Source: Gnetum montanum (Eukaryota > Streptophyta > Gnetopsida > Gnetales > Gnetaceae). From it: a DNA stretch of 64,000 nt. Of this stretch, positions 21,811 to 34,500 are shown in pieces (position 1 is the first letter of the stretch; each line of letters begins with the position of its first letter). The DNA is taken from assembly GCA_015680685.1 (NCBI GenBank), contig MNCI01001406.1, forward strand, positions 128,607 through 192,606, given 5' to 3'. The position numbers and the translations under genes are program-made. The notes under the pieces are model-generated. The model worked only from the letters and a program-made list of their open reading frames with translations, made no database searches and was not told the origin of the DNA.

Positions 21811-22288
21811 TATTAGTAGTAGTGTTACCAACTCTGAAATAGCTCATTTTTTAACGGTATATCCTATCTGTGGAATTGGAAACACAGGGAATTTGCGGAT
21901 ATCTCATTGAAATTCGAACCTTGGTTTTTTATGGCAGTAAGGTGCACGCTCAAGCTTCTGAAACACGTTGCCGGTGGCAGAGAGTTCCTAGACAGATAAG
22001 GGGGGGTTGTTAAGGTGACTCCTAGACAGATAAGGGAAAGGATAAATGCATTAAGGTTTATATCCAATTCAAAGTTATTTTTGGCTTGATGTTAAACGGT
22101 TGAATAAGTTGGAACTGATTCCAGATTCTATTCCAAACTGGGTACCGGATTTTATACTTACAAGAGGAGGCTATAAATTGTTGTTTTTTTTTTTCATATA
22201 TATGTGTAAATATATACATATTTTTTAATGCAAGTTAACTCACTAGTTTGTTAGTTGTTCCGTTTAAGTAACTTTCATGGGAACAGGG

Positions 22289-22590
22289 TGTTGGCGTGAC
22301 AGCCAAGTTTGTATTGTTTCGCAGGCCTCTCCTTAATTAGGAGATTTGTACAGCTAGCTCTGATCGGATCCAATGACTGTAAGAGTGATTATTATTGTTA
22401 CCTATCTTTATTCTCCTTAATTAGAAGATTTGTATAGTTAGCTTTGATAGCTTTGATAGGATCCCATGATTGTAGGAGTGATTATTGTTAGCTATCTTTA
22501 TTTTTCCTTTTTAACCCTTGTAAAGATACCTATATAAAGAAGGTATGATAGAAGAAAAAATTATTCTAGTTCTCAAACTTCTTTTCATCA
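22289..22590 (+). mobile_element. 5' LTR of a Ty1/copia element
   Basis: It begins TGTTGGC, ends TTTTCATCA and is followed at once by a tRNA-iMet-type PBS. A TATA box (TATATAAAG) lies at 22531-22539. It contains an imperfect internal tandem duplication of period 84 (22329 and 22413, CTCCTTAATTAGGAGATTTG type). Confidence 0.75.
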
Positions 22591-22603
22591 TGGTATCAAA
22601 GCC
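22591..22603 (+). other. Copia primer binding site (tRNA-iMet type)
   Basis: TGGTATCAAAGCC differs by one base from the usual TGGTATCAGAGCC. Confidence 0.85.
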
Positions 22604-22636
22604 AGGTTCAAGGAATCTATGCAAGGAACAATAGAA

Positions 22637-23024
22637 TGGAGGAATTAGCTACTTTAGGAACTACTACCTTGGGAGGGATTAACCCTTGAACTATCCACAA
22701 GAACAGCAACCATTGACATCAAGCTTGATGGTAGCAACTATGGCTTGTCTTGAGATGTACATCTCGGGCAAAGACAAACTTGTACTTGTATTTAAACTTG
22801 CTTTAAACTTCACAGATACCTCGAGTGTTGGCATGAATTAAAATCCAAGAAGAAGCAAGATGGTGGAGGAAGAGGAAACCCAAGTTGAGTAGCACTAATG
22901 GACACCGGTTAACCTTCACAATATTTGTTGGTTCCTCATGATAGTTCAACAGTGGCAAGTGATTCCTCACATGACATAGCTTTTGTCATAACTTCCAATG
23001 AGACAGAAGGTTTAAGAGGGCTAG
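22637..23024 (+). pseudogene. Truncated copia gag and following remnant
   Basis: ATG 22637 gives MEELATLGTTTLGG, then a stop. In a shifted frame follows IDIKLDGSNYGLS, and after another shift MYISGKDKL. L-x-G-x-NY and the following I-x-G-K are features of plant copia gag (UBN2-type) N-termini. The rest of gag, and all of pol, is missing. The sequence stops where the E5 LTR begins at 23025. Confidence 0.65.
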
Positions 23025-23961
23025 TGATGAGCAACAAGGTACCCATACGCTCAACCATACAAATCACAAGCATTCATGCATGATCCAGTTGAATTCCATG
23101 GATGGGACTAGTTGTGGCATCTAGATCGCTATGCCTTGATCGCAATTCACTGTCTTCCCACTTGGACTAGTGGTAGCTTTGTCACATATGGTTTAGTCTA
23201 GAGTGAGGCATATGATTTTTATTATTTCATATTTTATTGTTTTATGATTAACAATAGGTTGAAACTCAATTTATAATCAATTCAACTAATCTAATTGCTA
23301 ATTAATAATCAACTACCCTAACATAAGTATCCAATTCCACTTCTTGTGCACATCTTGAATACATATAACACTACTAGGTTACCAAACGTTAAGCATTGCT
23401 AGGATCACTAAGAGTCATACGCATGCTTGAAGTAATCATACTTATGTGCTTAATTAATTAACATGCATGAAAATGTAAATATTAACTACGTACATAAAAA
23501 GTAAATTGCATGGAAAGTAAATCTAATCTAAGTCAAAGTGCTGCAATGAATAAGAATCAATCTCGATCTTATTGCCACTCATGGAATATGTCTAGGTACA
23601 TTGCCAATCAAATAAGACTTCACACAACTAACTCAAATCCACTCTATGGGCACTCACTGACTATTCTCTAAGATTATGAAATAAAACTACAAGAATTCGG
23701 CTACTCTATCAACAAAACTATGAAAAACTATGCAAAACTATTGAAACTAATGCAAAACTCCAAATCATGAGCCCAAGCACTATATTTATAGGTTAGCATA
23801 TACCCCTCAATATCAGATATTTAGCATTGCATCTTGGCTCCAACATCAGATACCTGATGTTGAGGCTCCAACATTGGATACTCGATGACAGGGCCTTGTT
23901 ATCAAAGCCAACAAAAAAGTTAACTTTTCATCAAATAACCCAGCTAACTGATGATTCATCA
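23025..23961 (-). mobile_element. 3' LTR of E5
   Basis: The minus strand runs TGATGAATCATC to GCTCATCA, with PPT AGTCATGGGGGCA at 23962-23974. TATA box at 23783-23790. The ladder upstream of it (23800-23895) contains TCTGATATTG, ACATCAGGTATCTGATGT and similar decayed ATATC/ATGTC words. Confidence 0.85.
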
Positions 23962-23974
23962 TGCCCCCATGACT

Positions 23975-26100
23975 AAATAAAAACTTGTTCTCAAGTTAAC
24001 AGGATAGGATCGAGCTTTCTTTACAAAATTGGGAAGGTATGGAATTATTGACTGACACTAACTACTAACTAACTTTGAGTTCTGCATTACAAAAGTTTAT
24101 TCGAGTGGATGTATACAAAATGACAGTGACAAAAAACTAGATAGACTTTGAAGATTACAAAATTTGCAAAGGTCTTCAAGAATCTATTGAAGATCATTCT
24201 TCTTGTTACTGCTAACAATGATAGACTTTTAACCTTAATTGTTATGTTGATGCTTCTCTAGTTATGTAGAACATTCTTGAAGGGTGGACTGAAATTTCTT
24301 CTCATCACCCCATGGATCTAGCAAACATGCGAAGCTTGAGCTACTATCTTGTATGTGCTATGATGTATCCATGGTCATATCCTCCATTTTCCCTCTCTTG
24401 GCTTTATTTTTGTGTCTGGAAAAAGACCTTCTTCCTTAGATATTTCTTTTAACATCACCTACAGTCACCAAAGGATCAACATTAGTTGTGGTAAATTTTC
24501 CTTAATAATTAGCCATTTTTGAAGCCCGTAGTTTCTTTTAAGCACAAGGTGATTACAGGATACTATGCCCAAGGCTATGAGGTAACTAAAATCATCAAGT
24601 TGTTCACATTATTATGATCAAATACTATTAGTTACCATGATGTTCAAAAATAAGATGTTGGAAAATTTTCAAAAATTTTAAAGCAAGCATCCCTAGCCCT
24701 CCCATGACTAATAAGCATAGCTCTAAAAGCACATAGGTTTTTGAATAATTGAAACCAAAGGTCAAATTTAGAGATGGGCAAAAAATATTAATCGATATGG
24801 AAATAGAAAAGTAGGAAAAATTAATAAAACAAATGAGAAGTAGTTCCAAAATCATGCATAAATTTAGAGAAATCATCATTGATGTTCTGAAATATGTGAA
24901 GGTTAGTTCAAAGACATAATCAACAAAAGTTATGCAAGTGGGTCCTCCCCAAAGCAAGCTCTTGCCATAATGCCCTTGCATAACCACTTTTGTAGATGTC
25001 CATAGGCACCTGAGAAGTTAAATGTAAACCATGGCTTTGTTCCAAACAACACACAACTGTCATGGTTAGGATGTTGCACTATACTACACAAAACAAAAAG
25101 GCTTATAATCACATGTAGTTGTGAGGTGAATAATGGGATGAGAAGGGATTGGAGAGATTGGGATGTAAGGTACTTGACCATGTCCACAATAGGTTCTTAT
25201 GACAAGTGTGATTAAAATGATCAACATACCTATCCGTCCAAGTTCAAACCAAGTCCATACCATAAATAGTGACCTTCCATTGATGTGTTCCATCATGCCA
25301 ACCACCATGAGTCCAAAACCACTTGAAAGAACAATAATCACTCCAAAAAGAGAAGAAAAGAGAAGAAGGAAGGAAGGAAGGGCCTTAGTTAGAGGGGTGC
25401 CTTCAGGCATGGGTAACATGTCTTTCTAGCCCCATAACTAGTGCTTGTAGCCCATTATTGTGTCTAAGGGTTGTGCTTTGAATTTCCATTATTGTTTATT
25501 ATTTTCTTTTTTTCTCTTTTCCTTCATCTTTTTTTTTGTTTTATTTTTTTTGGATGGAAACCACACCATGCAAAGACAAAGCTTCCTTTTTATTGTTCGA
25601 TAGGGAAGTAATGATACATTTCAAGAGGAGTCATAAACCACATGAAGAAAGTTAAGAAGAGAATCCAACAAGTCCCCTTGAGGTCACACCCTTTGCCATT
25701 TCCACTTGGTCATTTCCTATTTTTTCAAGGTTCAATAATCATTAATGAATTTTAGTTTCATAAAAGAAGAACCAAATTATTTCCATGAAAAAGACCTTTT
25801 ATTCAGAGAACTAGAAGGATGGATGAGGTGGTCTCATTGCTTTACACAATTACTTACCCAATCATCTTGATAGCATAGCACAGAAAACCCAACACATAGC
25901 GTTGACTTCTACATCATGACTGGGCAATTTTATTAATAAAAACATAAAATACATTCATAAAACATAAANAAATTTTATTAATAAAAACATAAAATACATT
26001 CATAAAACATAAAGAGAATGACTCAATAAAAGAGAAAAATATAAAGAAAATAAAAATATTGAAAAATAGAAAACATATGAAGAATCAGAAAATTCCAAAA
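23975..26100 (-). other. 3' non-coding region of E5
   Basis: It shares blocks with E4 (39620-41670) and with the 3' region of E1 (for example GGGTAACATGTCTTTCTAG near 25410). PPT-like site B lies at 24697-24709. It has only chance frames and one assembly duplication (25926-26013). Confidence 0.65.
25926..26013. other. Assembly join: 43-bp direct repeat around a single N
   Basis: 25926-25968 equals 25971-26013, with N at 25969. Confidence 0.85.
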
Positions 26101-26129
26101 CTGATAAGCAAATTAGTTACTTCCATGCA

Positions 26130-27780
26130 TCTTTGAAACAAGTTTATATTCTTATTTTTAAATCACCGAGTGTCTTCTAGTTTAGTGGCTACTATGTAGA
26201 CTAGCTTTTGCTCACACACTTGCTCCTAAACTTTATGGTGGGCTGGTATATGGGTTGTGTTAGTAATTTGAACTTCCAGCCCACAACTACACCCTTTATC
26301 ATTATAGGTGATGCATGGATTCTTCTGTCTCTCCATAATAATAGGTTTATTATTTATGTCTTATGTTGGAGTAGTGATGGTTATTGGCTTTTGTATATGA
26401 TTAGGAGACATCATTTTTATGAGGAAGGTTGTTGCATTAGATTGGCCTTGTGCTAGTTTAGGTGATGTAGTAGGTCCATGAGTGTTTTGCTTTGGCTTAC
26501 AGCCTTTCCCCTAGAAGAGACATTTTTGAGACTTTGGTTGAGATCTACTAGCATTATCATTTACATGTATGTTCGCAGAACAAGAGACATTCTCTCATTT
26601 ATGTTTTGATGTTGAACCTTCTTGTATTTTTGGAGGTAACATGTGGTGGAGGTGAGTATGAGAATATTAAAGATATTATGTAGGGTGAGAGGTGTGAGGT
26701 GGTGGTCTTGTATAAGATGTTATAGGATATTGATATTTTCGAGAGTGGTAATAGTGATTTGAGGTAGTGGAAGTAGAACCAGTCAAGGAAATAGATTATT
26801 GAATATACTATCCATGTGGGTTTGGCTAGTAGTAAGGGTAGGGCTAGTTTGGTGGTGGCCTCCCCACAACTATGGTTGTTGCCACTACAGTTGATGCTAG
26901 TGTTGAGGCTGGTAATAAGTCCCCCTAGGATAGTATAGTTGGTTTTGGGGTTGTCTAAAATTACTACATGGAAGAGGAATCTCTTGGGCATGTACTTCTA
27001 TACAAAATTCGAATTTAATGCCCCTACCAAATACTCATGTAGATGCAACAAGATTTGGCAATGACCCTTTGGATCGTCATATAGGCAAATGTCACATCCA
27101 TCATCCTCTTTGGTGGTTGAGTCTATAGCCTCTTCTTCTACAGCCATTTCCCCTTCTTATTGAAAAGTGTTCTTAGTTGTTTCTTGGTTCTTTTTCCTCC
27201 TTTTGTTGTGATCACTTGATTCGTTTTATGCTACTCTCTCCTCTATGATTTCTTCACAAGTTTTTCCTTTGTCATTCATTAATTCCAACACCTTATCCAA
27301 CTTTTCTTTAATCTTAATGATAGAATTTTATATTGGAAAGGTCCATTGTAAAATCACCTCATTGAGAGCTACCTCTTTTTTCTTATAATAGATATGGACA
27401 CTTTTCTTTTGCAGAGTTGGATCCTAGTTATTTTCCTCTACATTCTCTCGTCTACATAACTCTCCTTCTTCTTCACCATACACTTGATTAACTCTTTGAT
27501 CTGATTGGTTCGTAGCTCGTATAATTGACTTAGAGCATACAACCCAAGGGTCTCCCTTGTTTCTTTATGAACCCCATATATGATGTGGAAAAGTTGCCTT
27601 TCCTCAAAGAAACCATGGCTTGGACATCTATGTAGTAGTGAATAATATCTTTCCAAGGATTCATGATTTTCTTGCTTCTACTCTTGGATTTCTTTTCTTA
27701 GGTTGGAAACTCTCACATAGGTTTCATATTCTTTGTTGAAAATTTCACTAAGAGCCTACTGTAGATCATGGAGGTAGTTA
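26130..27780 (-). pseudogene. gag remnant of E5
   Basis: Minus-strand motifs in order: a stretch homologous to 28020-28188 (ETYVRVSNL near 27700), a knuckle-like GCDICLYDDPKGHC at about 27100-27060, the frame 26991-26599 (MPKRFLFHVVILDNPKTNY), then the last block ending near 26150. The copy in E4 (38106-39620) has the same order on the plus strand. The 5' part of gag is missing at the head-to-head junction. Confidence 0.65.
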
Positions 27781-27800
27781 AGATACCTCATAGGCATCAC
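27770..27800. other. Head-to-head junction of E5 and E4
   Basis: To the left, gag is read on the minus strand; to the right, gag of the same family is read on the plus strand. The right arm extends about 230 bases further into the gag 5' end than the left arm. Neither arm has a leader, PBS or 5' LTR. The exact join cannot be fixed by eye. Confidence 0.6.
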
Positions 27801-28193
27801 AAGGACAATCACTTACCCAAGATTGATATAAATAATATCCCTAAATTTTTAGGAGGCTACAACTCAAATCCACAACATCATATACAAGCCTTCCATGATG
27901 CCTATGTCTCGTACAACATTGAGAATGGATGGTAATAGCTTAAGCTCTTTTCTAAGACATTAATTAATAAAGCTAAAGTGTGGTATCAATAGTTGAAACC
28001 AAATTCAATTCGATGGTGGTACACAATGTTGGAACTCTTCAAGAAAAAATGCCAAACCTATGCGAGGGTGTCCAACCTGAGAAGACAAATCCAAGGATGG
28101 AGATAAGAACAACATGAACCCTTGGATATGGCCTTAGATAGATATTTTTTTCTACTAAATAGATGACTAGGCCATGGTTTCTCTAAGGAAAGG
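27790..28193 (+). pseudogene. gag remnant of E4, part before the E2 insertion
   Basis: IDINNIPKFLGGYNSNPQ and HHIQAFHDACVSYNIENGW are followed by AKVWYQ and FKKKCQTYARVSNLRRQI. This is the retrotransposon gag core of plant gypsy elements, with stops. It breaks at 28193, where E2 begins, and continues at 38106. Confidence 0.75.
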
Positions 28194-29050
28194 TGATAAG
28201 CAGTAAGGTACCCCTACATCCAACCATATGAATACAAGCATTCACACATGATCTGGTTGAACTTTGAGAATTAAGTGCTTATGCACCTATGCAGAACAAG
28301 GATGAGTTATGCAGTCGTTGTCTTTCCAAGCTTAATTTTAAGGCACAATTGTATGGTTAAGTAAACTTGAGGTATATGATTTTTATGTTTTCTGTTTATA
28401 TTTTGATCCTGGTCTCCTAAGTGTATGCAATGAAAATATTTAATTAACTAATAGGTTTTTTATAACTCTAATGTGAATCAAATCCTAACACCAGCATCCT
28501 TTCCCACTCTTCAGACACATCTTGAACCAGTGTAACATTACTAGGATTACCAAATGCTAATCACTACTAGGTTACCAAGTGTTCCACGTATGCTTGAAGT
28601 GGTCATGTTGAGTGTGCTAATTCATTGATAATTGATAATTAATAATTCTATGGAAATAACATTAATTAACTATTGAAAGCATCAAATAATAGTAAATAAC
28701 ATTAAATGTAATAATTAAGCTATTCTAAATGTTGCAAGGTTTATCACAAAGTTCATCTATATTTCCAGACACAAGGTGTGCTCAGGTACACAATGCTCGA
28801 ATAAATATTTGTTCACTCTATGACTCCTATTGCAGGCACTCAAAAATAATTCTAACTTTGGAATAGAAAAATAGCAAGAGTTTAGCTAAGGGACTGAAAA
28901 ACTACCCCTCAAGACCAAGCATCCCTATCTCTTATTTATAGCCAACGAGATAGGGTTTGACATCATGTATCCGATGTCACTTGGCCCATCCGATATCACG
29001 TATCCGATATCATGGGTCCGCTATTAAGTCACTTATTTGGTGACTCATCA
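28194..29050 (-). mobile_element. 3' LTR of E2
   Basis: The minus strand runs TGATGAGTCACC to CTTATCA (decayed from CTCATCA). TATA box at 28933-28940. ATATC/ATGTC ladder at 28955-29030 (CCGATATCATG, ACATCGGATAC types). Confidence 0.88.
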
Positions 29051-29063
29051 TACCTCCATGACT
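29051..29063 (-). other. 3' polypurine tract of E2
   Basis: AGTCATGGAGGTA directly before TGATGAG. Confidence 0.75.
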
Positions 29064-30885
29064 GAATGACACCTAACGATGACATGGAATGATAGACTCA
29101 AAGTGCTCAGTGAATGGATCAACAACATATTACAACATTGGTGTTCATAACCATTGTGGTGAACACTATACATAGATGACATCCATTTCCTCATTTGACA
29201 GCTTGAAGAGAGAGAGAGAGAAAAGAAAATGAGATGTGTTGTTGCCAATGTCCAAAAATATGCACACCATTGTTCATCCATGGCCACATGACTCAACTTG
29301 TTTCTTTCGTAAATGCTCTTGCTCTAGTCCATCCTAAGTGCTCCCTCCTATCCTAGTCCATTATTCATGCAATCACCATTTGCACACATAACACAATTAC
29401 GAATTAGCAAAGATAGATAAAATATAATACAGTTGATACCTTGCCTCAATATGAAGTACATTGGCTAGGTTGTAGGTATGTTAGATACTAGGTTAGAGGT
29501 TTGTAATTGATAACTACTCGAGGTGTAGGGGTGAGATAAGTAATGGAATGAAAATTTTGCCACATCTGGTAGCAATAGGATGGAAAATGAAAGAAAAAAG
29601 GAAGATATGAGGAATAACAATGTTGAAGCCAATAAAAATGCATATAAGGGAAGAGAAAAATAAAAATGGATGTCATGGATGGGGTAAAATGAGATATAGT
29701 TGATTGCAAGAAATGTTTAAGGAAAAGAACTTAACAATTGCTCCAAAAAGGAATGCTACTAGGTCCTCCCCAAAGTAGGCTCATGCCCTTTATGCCTTAA
29801 CAAATACACAAACCAAAGAGTTCATAGGCTCTAGAAATGATGTATGGAGATAATAGTTAAGAATTCACCCACAAGAATTTACCAAAGAATAACAATGTGC
29901 CAACAAAGATATAGACTAATCATAAACCCAACAGTGAGGTAAAATACGGGAAGCAAGATGGAAGAGAAGAGAGAATGGAATGGAATCCCGAAATTAAGGT
30001 TGTGTGAAGTCCCTTGTGTATGATGTGGTTAAAGTAACTTAATAAAATTTAGTCCACATCCAAATTAAAACTAACCACATCCAATGACCTCACATCAACA
30101 CACTTGACCAACCCATCATCCTGAAGAAACAAGAATGCTTTCACAGAGCAACCACCATTCCAAAAAGAGAAGAATATAGAAACAGGAAGTGAGAAAGGGC
30201 CTTAGTTAGAGGAAACATTCAAGCATGGGTAACATGTCTTTCTAGTGCCATAACCAATTCTTGTATCCCATGTTCCTTTATTATTTCTAAGGGGTGTGCT
30301 TTGAATTCCCACCTTTTTTTGAGTGAGAACCACACCATGCAAAGACTTCTTTGATTTATTCAACTTCCTGATATTAGTCAATTGTAGAATGGCAGAAATC
30401 CTATGAAAGACACCCAAGCACCTAAGAGAATAGCCAACACAAATGCATCAAATCCACTTGAAGTCACACCCTTTTCAATCCATTTGAATCTTTCCTTGGT
30501 TTGAAGAATACCAAGCCATAAATTCATTAATAGGTTTGATTAAAAAAAAGGGACAATATACTTCCAAAATAAAGGGAGACCATAGAGTTGAATAGATGAA
30601 CGAATGACAAGGACTCATTACCTATTTTCTCAAAATAAACCATATCTTAGTATCGACATTAAAATTCCAAGGTAAAAACCAAATGTTAGCAATCAACACC
30701 ATTATAGTACAACTCACCATCATGAGTACTTATTATGTGACAAGTGAGAATAAATCAAACAAAATGTAATAAGGAAAGAAATAGTAAAAATGTTTAGGAT
30801 GGTCTAAAAAAAATAAGTAAATATGAAAAATGTGTAAAACAAAAATACAAAATAAAATAAGGGCTTAGAATAATTAGCATTGGTG
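29064..30885 (-). other. 3' non-coding region of E2
   Basis: Conserved with E1 and E3 in blocks, including the GACATGTTACCCATGCTTGA word near 30220. There is no sustained frame. Site B is not found, and the alignment suggests loss of that part. Confidence 0.65.
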
Positions 30886-32180
30886 GCCATCTCCCCCATG
30901 ACTGAGTTGGAAGGAGAAGATCTAAAATAATTAGCAGGGCTATTCATCAACAAAGGTAGTGTTAGTACTGGTTGTTTTGGGCTCATGGAAAGGTTTGGTT
31001 TGCTAGATGTTGACCAATAATTTCTTATTCAAGCTTCTAGGTTTATAGATCATCACAGCCCCTGAAGGAAAAGTTTCATGAATGATATAAGGTCTTTCCC
31101 ATAGCATTTAAAATTTAGTTTGTTGTGCACATGTACGGGATTCCAATAAAGAACCCTATCTCCTTGTTGGTATTTGACTTTTCTAATTCTTAGATCATGA
31201 TGTCATTTATTGAAGGCCTTATGCAATTTGTTGGATGATAGGGTGGAAAATCAATTTTCATCTAGCAAGTTAAGGTTCATTAACCATTCTTTCTATGCTA
31301 GACTTAGGGCAAGGTTAAGGTCACATGTTATAGATAATGTATGGAGCTCATCTTAGATAGGAAGTGTTGGAAGTTTACCATACAGTAACTCATAGGGAGA
31401 ATAGCCTATAGGGAGTTTCCATGTGGAGTTGTAGGCCCAAAGAGCATCGTTCAGTTTGGTGTACTAGTCTTGCCTATATTTGCTAATGGTTCATATCAAA
31501 AATTTTATGATTTCCCTATTAGTGACTTCAGCTTGACCATTCTCTTAAGGATGATATGGTGCAGTCAGTTTATGCTCAACTCCTAAGCATTGCATCAAAT
31601 TCCAAAAATTCGCACCTATAAAATGTTTACCATTATCAAAAATAAGTGCACAAGGCATGCCAAACCTGTTTATGATTTGTTGTTGAACCAATCATGTAGT
31701 GGTAGATGATGTATAGTCGGTAATGGTAGCTGCTTCTACCCATTTTGTAAAATAGTCAACAACAATAATAATGTATGCTTTTCCATTATACATCGGTGTA
31801 ATAGGCCCCATAAAATCAATACCACATATGTTGAAGGGTTCTAAGGGTTGAATCCATTGTTGTGGACCCTCCATTCTAGTAGTCATTTCCCCATCGTATT
31901 GGCAGCACTCATAAGATTGGACAAAATGATGGGTGTTTCAAAATAATGTAGGACAATAATAGCTTGCAAGAAAGATTTTAATGGTTGTTCATATTTCAGC
32001 ATAATAACCCCCACAAGGGCCCTCATGAGTGTCTTGCAGAACTTGTAGTTGATCTACATCAGGAACACACCATTGGACCAAGCCATTAAAGCATACCTTG
32101 TAAAGGTGTCCATTGATTTCAATGAAATATTTGACTTGGTGGAGAAACTATTGTTTATTTTTAACATCCAGCCTTTATGG
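30886..32180 (-). pseudogene. Integrase remnant of E2
   Basis: The minus strand shows ECCQYDGEMTTRMEGPQQW (about 31915-31860), then GIDFMGPITPMYNGKAYIII (first Asp kept), IFDNGKHF (about 31645, second Asp kept), and NGQAEVTNREI (about 31540, Glu kept) just after an in-frame stop. The GPY/F-like end precedes PPT-like site A at 30893-30903. The triad is present but the frame is broken. Confidence 0.8.
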
Positions 32181-32740
32181 TGTTTCTTGTGTGAGAAGAT
32201 AAGTAAGAATGCTACTATACCAATTTGTATTTGTGGGTGATTGATTGTTTATTACACCTACAAAGAGAATTTCATCAAGGAAGAGATCAAAAATTGGATA
32301 TTCATCCTCTTTGTTGTTCCATTTCAACCAACATAAATGATCGGCAACAACATTCTTGATGCCTTTACGATCTACTATTATGATTCCGAACTCTTGCAAG
32401 ATCACAAGCCATCATATGATGCAAGGGATCACTGTTGGTTTATTCATAAGGAACCAAGTTGCACTATTATTTTTGTGTACAAATACCTTATAGCCTAATA
32501 CATAGTGCCTAAATTTCTCTAGTGCAAACACAATGGCCATTAACTCTTTTTCTGTTGTGGTATAGTTGAGTTGTGCACCAGCAATACTTTGACTTGCACA
32601 TTGAATGTAGTAGGGACATTTGTGCTCATCCAACTGTATAAGTACAACTCCTAAAGCAAAATTGGACACATCAGTCATTATATGGAATGGTATGGACTAG
32701 TTAGGAGCTTGTAGAATGGGTGTTTCTATGAGCTTCTGCT
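32181..32740 (-). pseudogene. RNase H remnant of E2
   Basis: Blocks HIMTDVSNFALGVVLIQLDE, GAQLNYTTTEKELMAIVFAL, VFVHKNNSATWFLMNK and NVVADHLCWL. The usual catalytic DHS/DHN step reads NNS here, so the activity is lost. Confidence 0.78.
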
Positions 32741-33640
32741 TCAAGGTTTGGAAGGCTAATTCACATTCCTTGGTCCATTCAAAGGATATTTCCTTTTTTG
32801 TTAATTCTACCAACAGTTTTGCAATCTTCAAAAAGTTCTTAATGAATCAACTATAATATCTAGTATGTTCAAGGAATGATAGGATATCTTTTACAATTAT
32901 AGGTCAACAAGTGATTTCTTGGATGACTTTAATTTTTTTAGGATCTACCTCTATCCCTATTTGTACAATTTTATGTCCTAATACAATGTCCTCTTGGACC
33001 ATTAAGTGGCTTTTTTGCCAATTGAGCCGTAGGTTGGTTTCAACACATCATTTCAGTACTTGCTCTAATCGATCCAATGCTTGTTCAAAGTTCGCTCCAT
33101 AGGTGGAGAAATCATCCATAAAAACCTCCACACCATTCCCTATTTGCTACTAAAATATACTGAGAACCAAATGTTGAAACATTGCTAGAGCATTGCATAA
33201 ACCAAATGACATCTGCCTACATGCAAATGTTCCCCAAGGACTTGTGAATGTAGTTTTGGCTTGGTCTTCTGGTGCTATTTGGATTTGATTGTACCCACTG
33301 TAACCATCCAAAAAACTATAATAACAATGCCCTGCAATGGTATCTAAGACTTGGTCAACGAATTGCAATGGGAAATGATCTTTAAATGTTGCCATGTTTA
33401 ATAGCCTAAAGTCTATACACATCCTCCATTTACCACCCTTTTTAGGCATAATGACTAATGGACTAACCCATTCATTGTTAATAATGGGGTAGATGAAACC
33501 AACCTTCAGAAGCTGCTTAATTTCTTCCTTAACTACTTACTTAAGCTTTGGGTTAGGTCGTCTTTGTGGTTGTCATTGAGGCTTCATAGAGGGATTAGTG
33601 TAAATTTTATGTTGACATATCCTAGGATCTATTCTAGTTA
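32741..33640 (-). pseudogene. Reverse transcriptase remnant of E2
   Basis: The frame 33449-33150 is open: PKKGGKWRMCIDFRLLNMA, YSFLDGYSGYNQIQIAPEDQ, GTFACRQMSFGLCNALAMF. A second block gives VFMDDFSTYGANF near 33100. Both catalytic Asp positions (LDG and MDD) are kept, making this the best-preserved RT core of the three copies, though stops separate the blocks. Confidence 0.87.
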
Positions 33641-34500
33641 TTCAAGATATGACCAAGCAAAGGCTTTTGACCATTTGTTTACCATCTTCAATAGTCTTTC
33701 TTTTTGTTGAGGAGTGAGCTTAGCATTAATGATTACTGGTTTTTCATTCTTGAGAAATGCATACTCCATACTGGTGGGCAATGATTTTAATTCAAGGGGT
33801 TCTTGCTTAAACTTGTTAGGCATTTCCAACTTTCCCCAATTGATATTTTTGATGTCAGTACTTGGAATTTGATGATGGACTTGCTCTAATGCATCTATGC
33901 TATCGATATAGGCACAAGTCAAGCTCTGAGTTGGTTCCATGCATAGAGTTGAATGGCTCTCTAGTTTAGCTATTAGCCACTAGGTGCCTTTCTATCTTTT
34001 GGTTGCTACATATAGGCATCTTTGTATGTTAGTTACTTGTGCACACTAGTTGTATGTAGGCAATGTTAAGCATTGTACACACCAAGACTTCTACATGTAG
34101 TTGCACCCTGTGGAATTGTATGCGATGCATAAAACTTCTTCTTCTCAATCCTCCCAAATGCATTTTCTTTTGATATCTCTAAAGAAAGATCACATATTCC
34201 TAATCACACATCAATTGTACTTAGCCATGCTCTTCCCATTATGATTAGGAAGTTTCCTTTGTAGTGGTTAACTTGGATTACTAGGAAATTGGCTAGATAT
34301 GACCACCCACAAATAGTGGTGATAATGTCCTCCACTAGTCCTAATGGAATAGTGAAGGACTGGTCAGCCAAATCTAAATGAATGTTACTATTCTTTAGTA
34401 GAGGTCGGTTCCAGGCTTTATACATTTCCTGGGAGATGAAATTAACACCAAAACCTAAATCAAAAAGAACTTTGCAAGGCTCATTTCCAATGATTATAAA
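33641..34500 (-). pseudogene. Protease and PR-RT linker of E2
   Basis: The segment 34480-34204 reads FDLGFGVNFISQEMYKAWN, then GLVEDIITTICGWSYLANFL and LIIMGRAWLSTID. The active-site triplet is DLG where retropepsins need DTG or DSG; a single C-to-T change in a TCA codon would explain it. The linker (33940-33638) has KLEMPNKFKQEPLELKSLPT and PVIINAKLTPQQKERLLKMV. Confidence 0.75.

Larger units (their letters stand above)
23025..27780 (-). mobile_element. Pol-less gypsy derivative E5 (minus half of a head-to-head pair)
   Basis: On the minus strand it reads gag remnant, 3' non-coding region, PPT, then 3' LTR (23025-23961). No RT, RNase H or INT lies between gag and the PPT. No 5' LTR is present. 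At about 27780 it meets E4 in opposite orientation. The 5 bases outside the LTR (GCTAG) do not match those outside the E4 LTR (ATCAT). It resembles TR-GAG/LARD-type non-autonomous elements. Confidence 0.7.

Noticed and set aside
23800-23895. Inverted words considered as a MITE
   Set aside because: They lie inside an LTR at a fixed position upstream of the TATA box, without own target duplication, and recur in sister LTRs.
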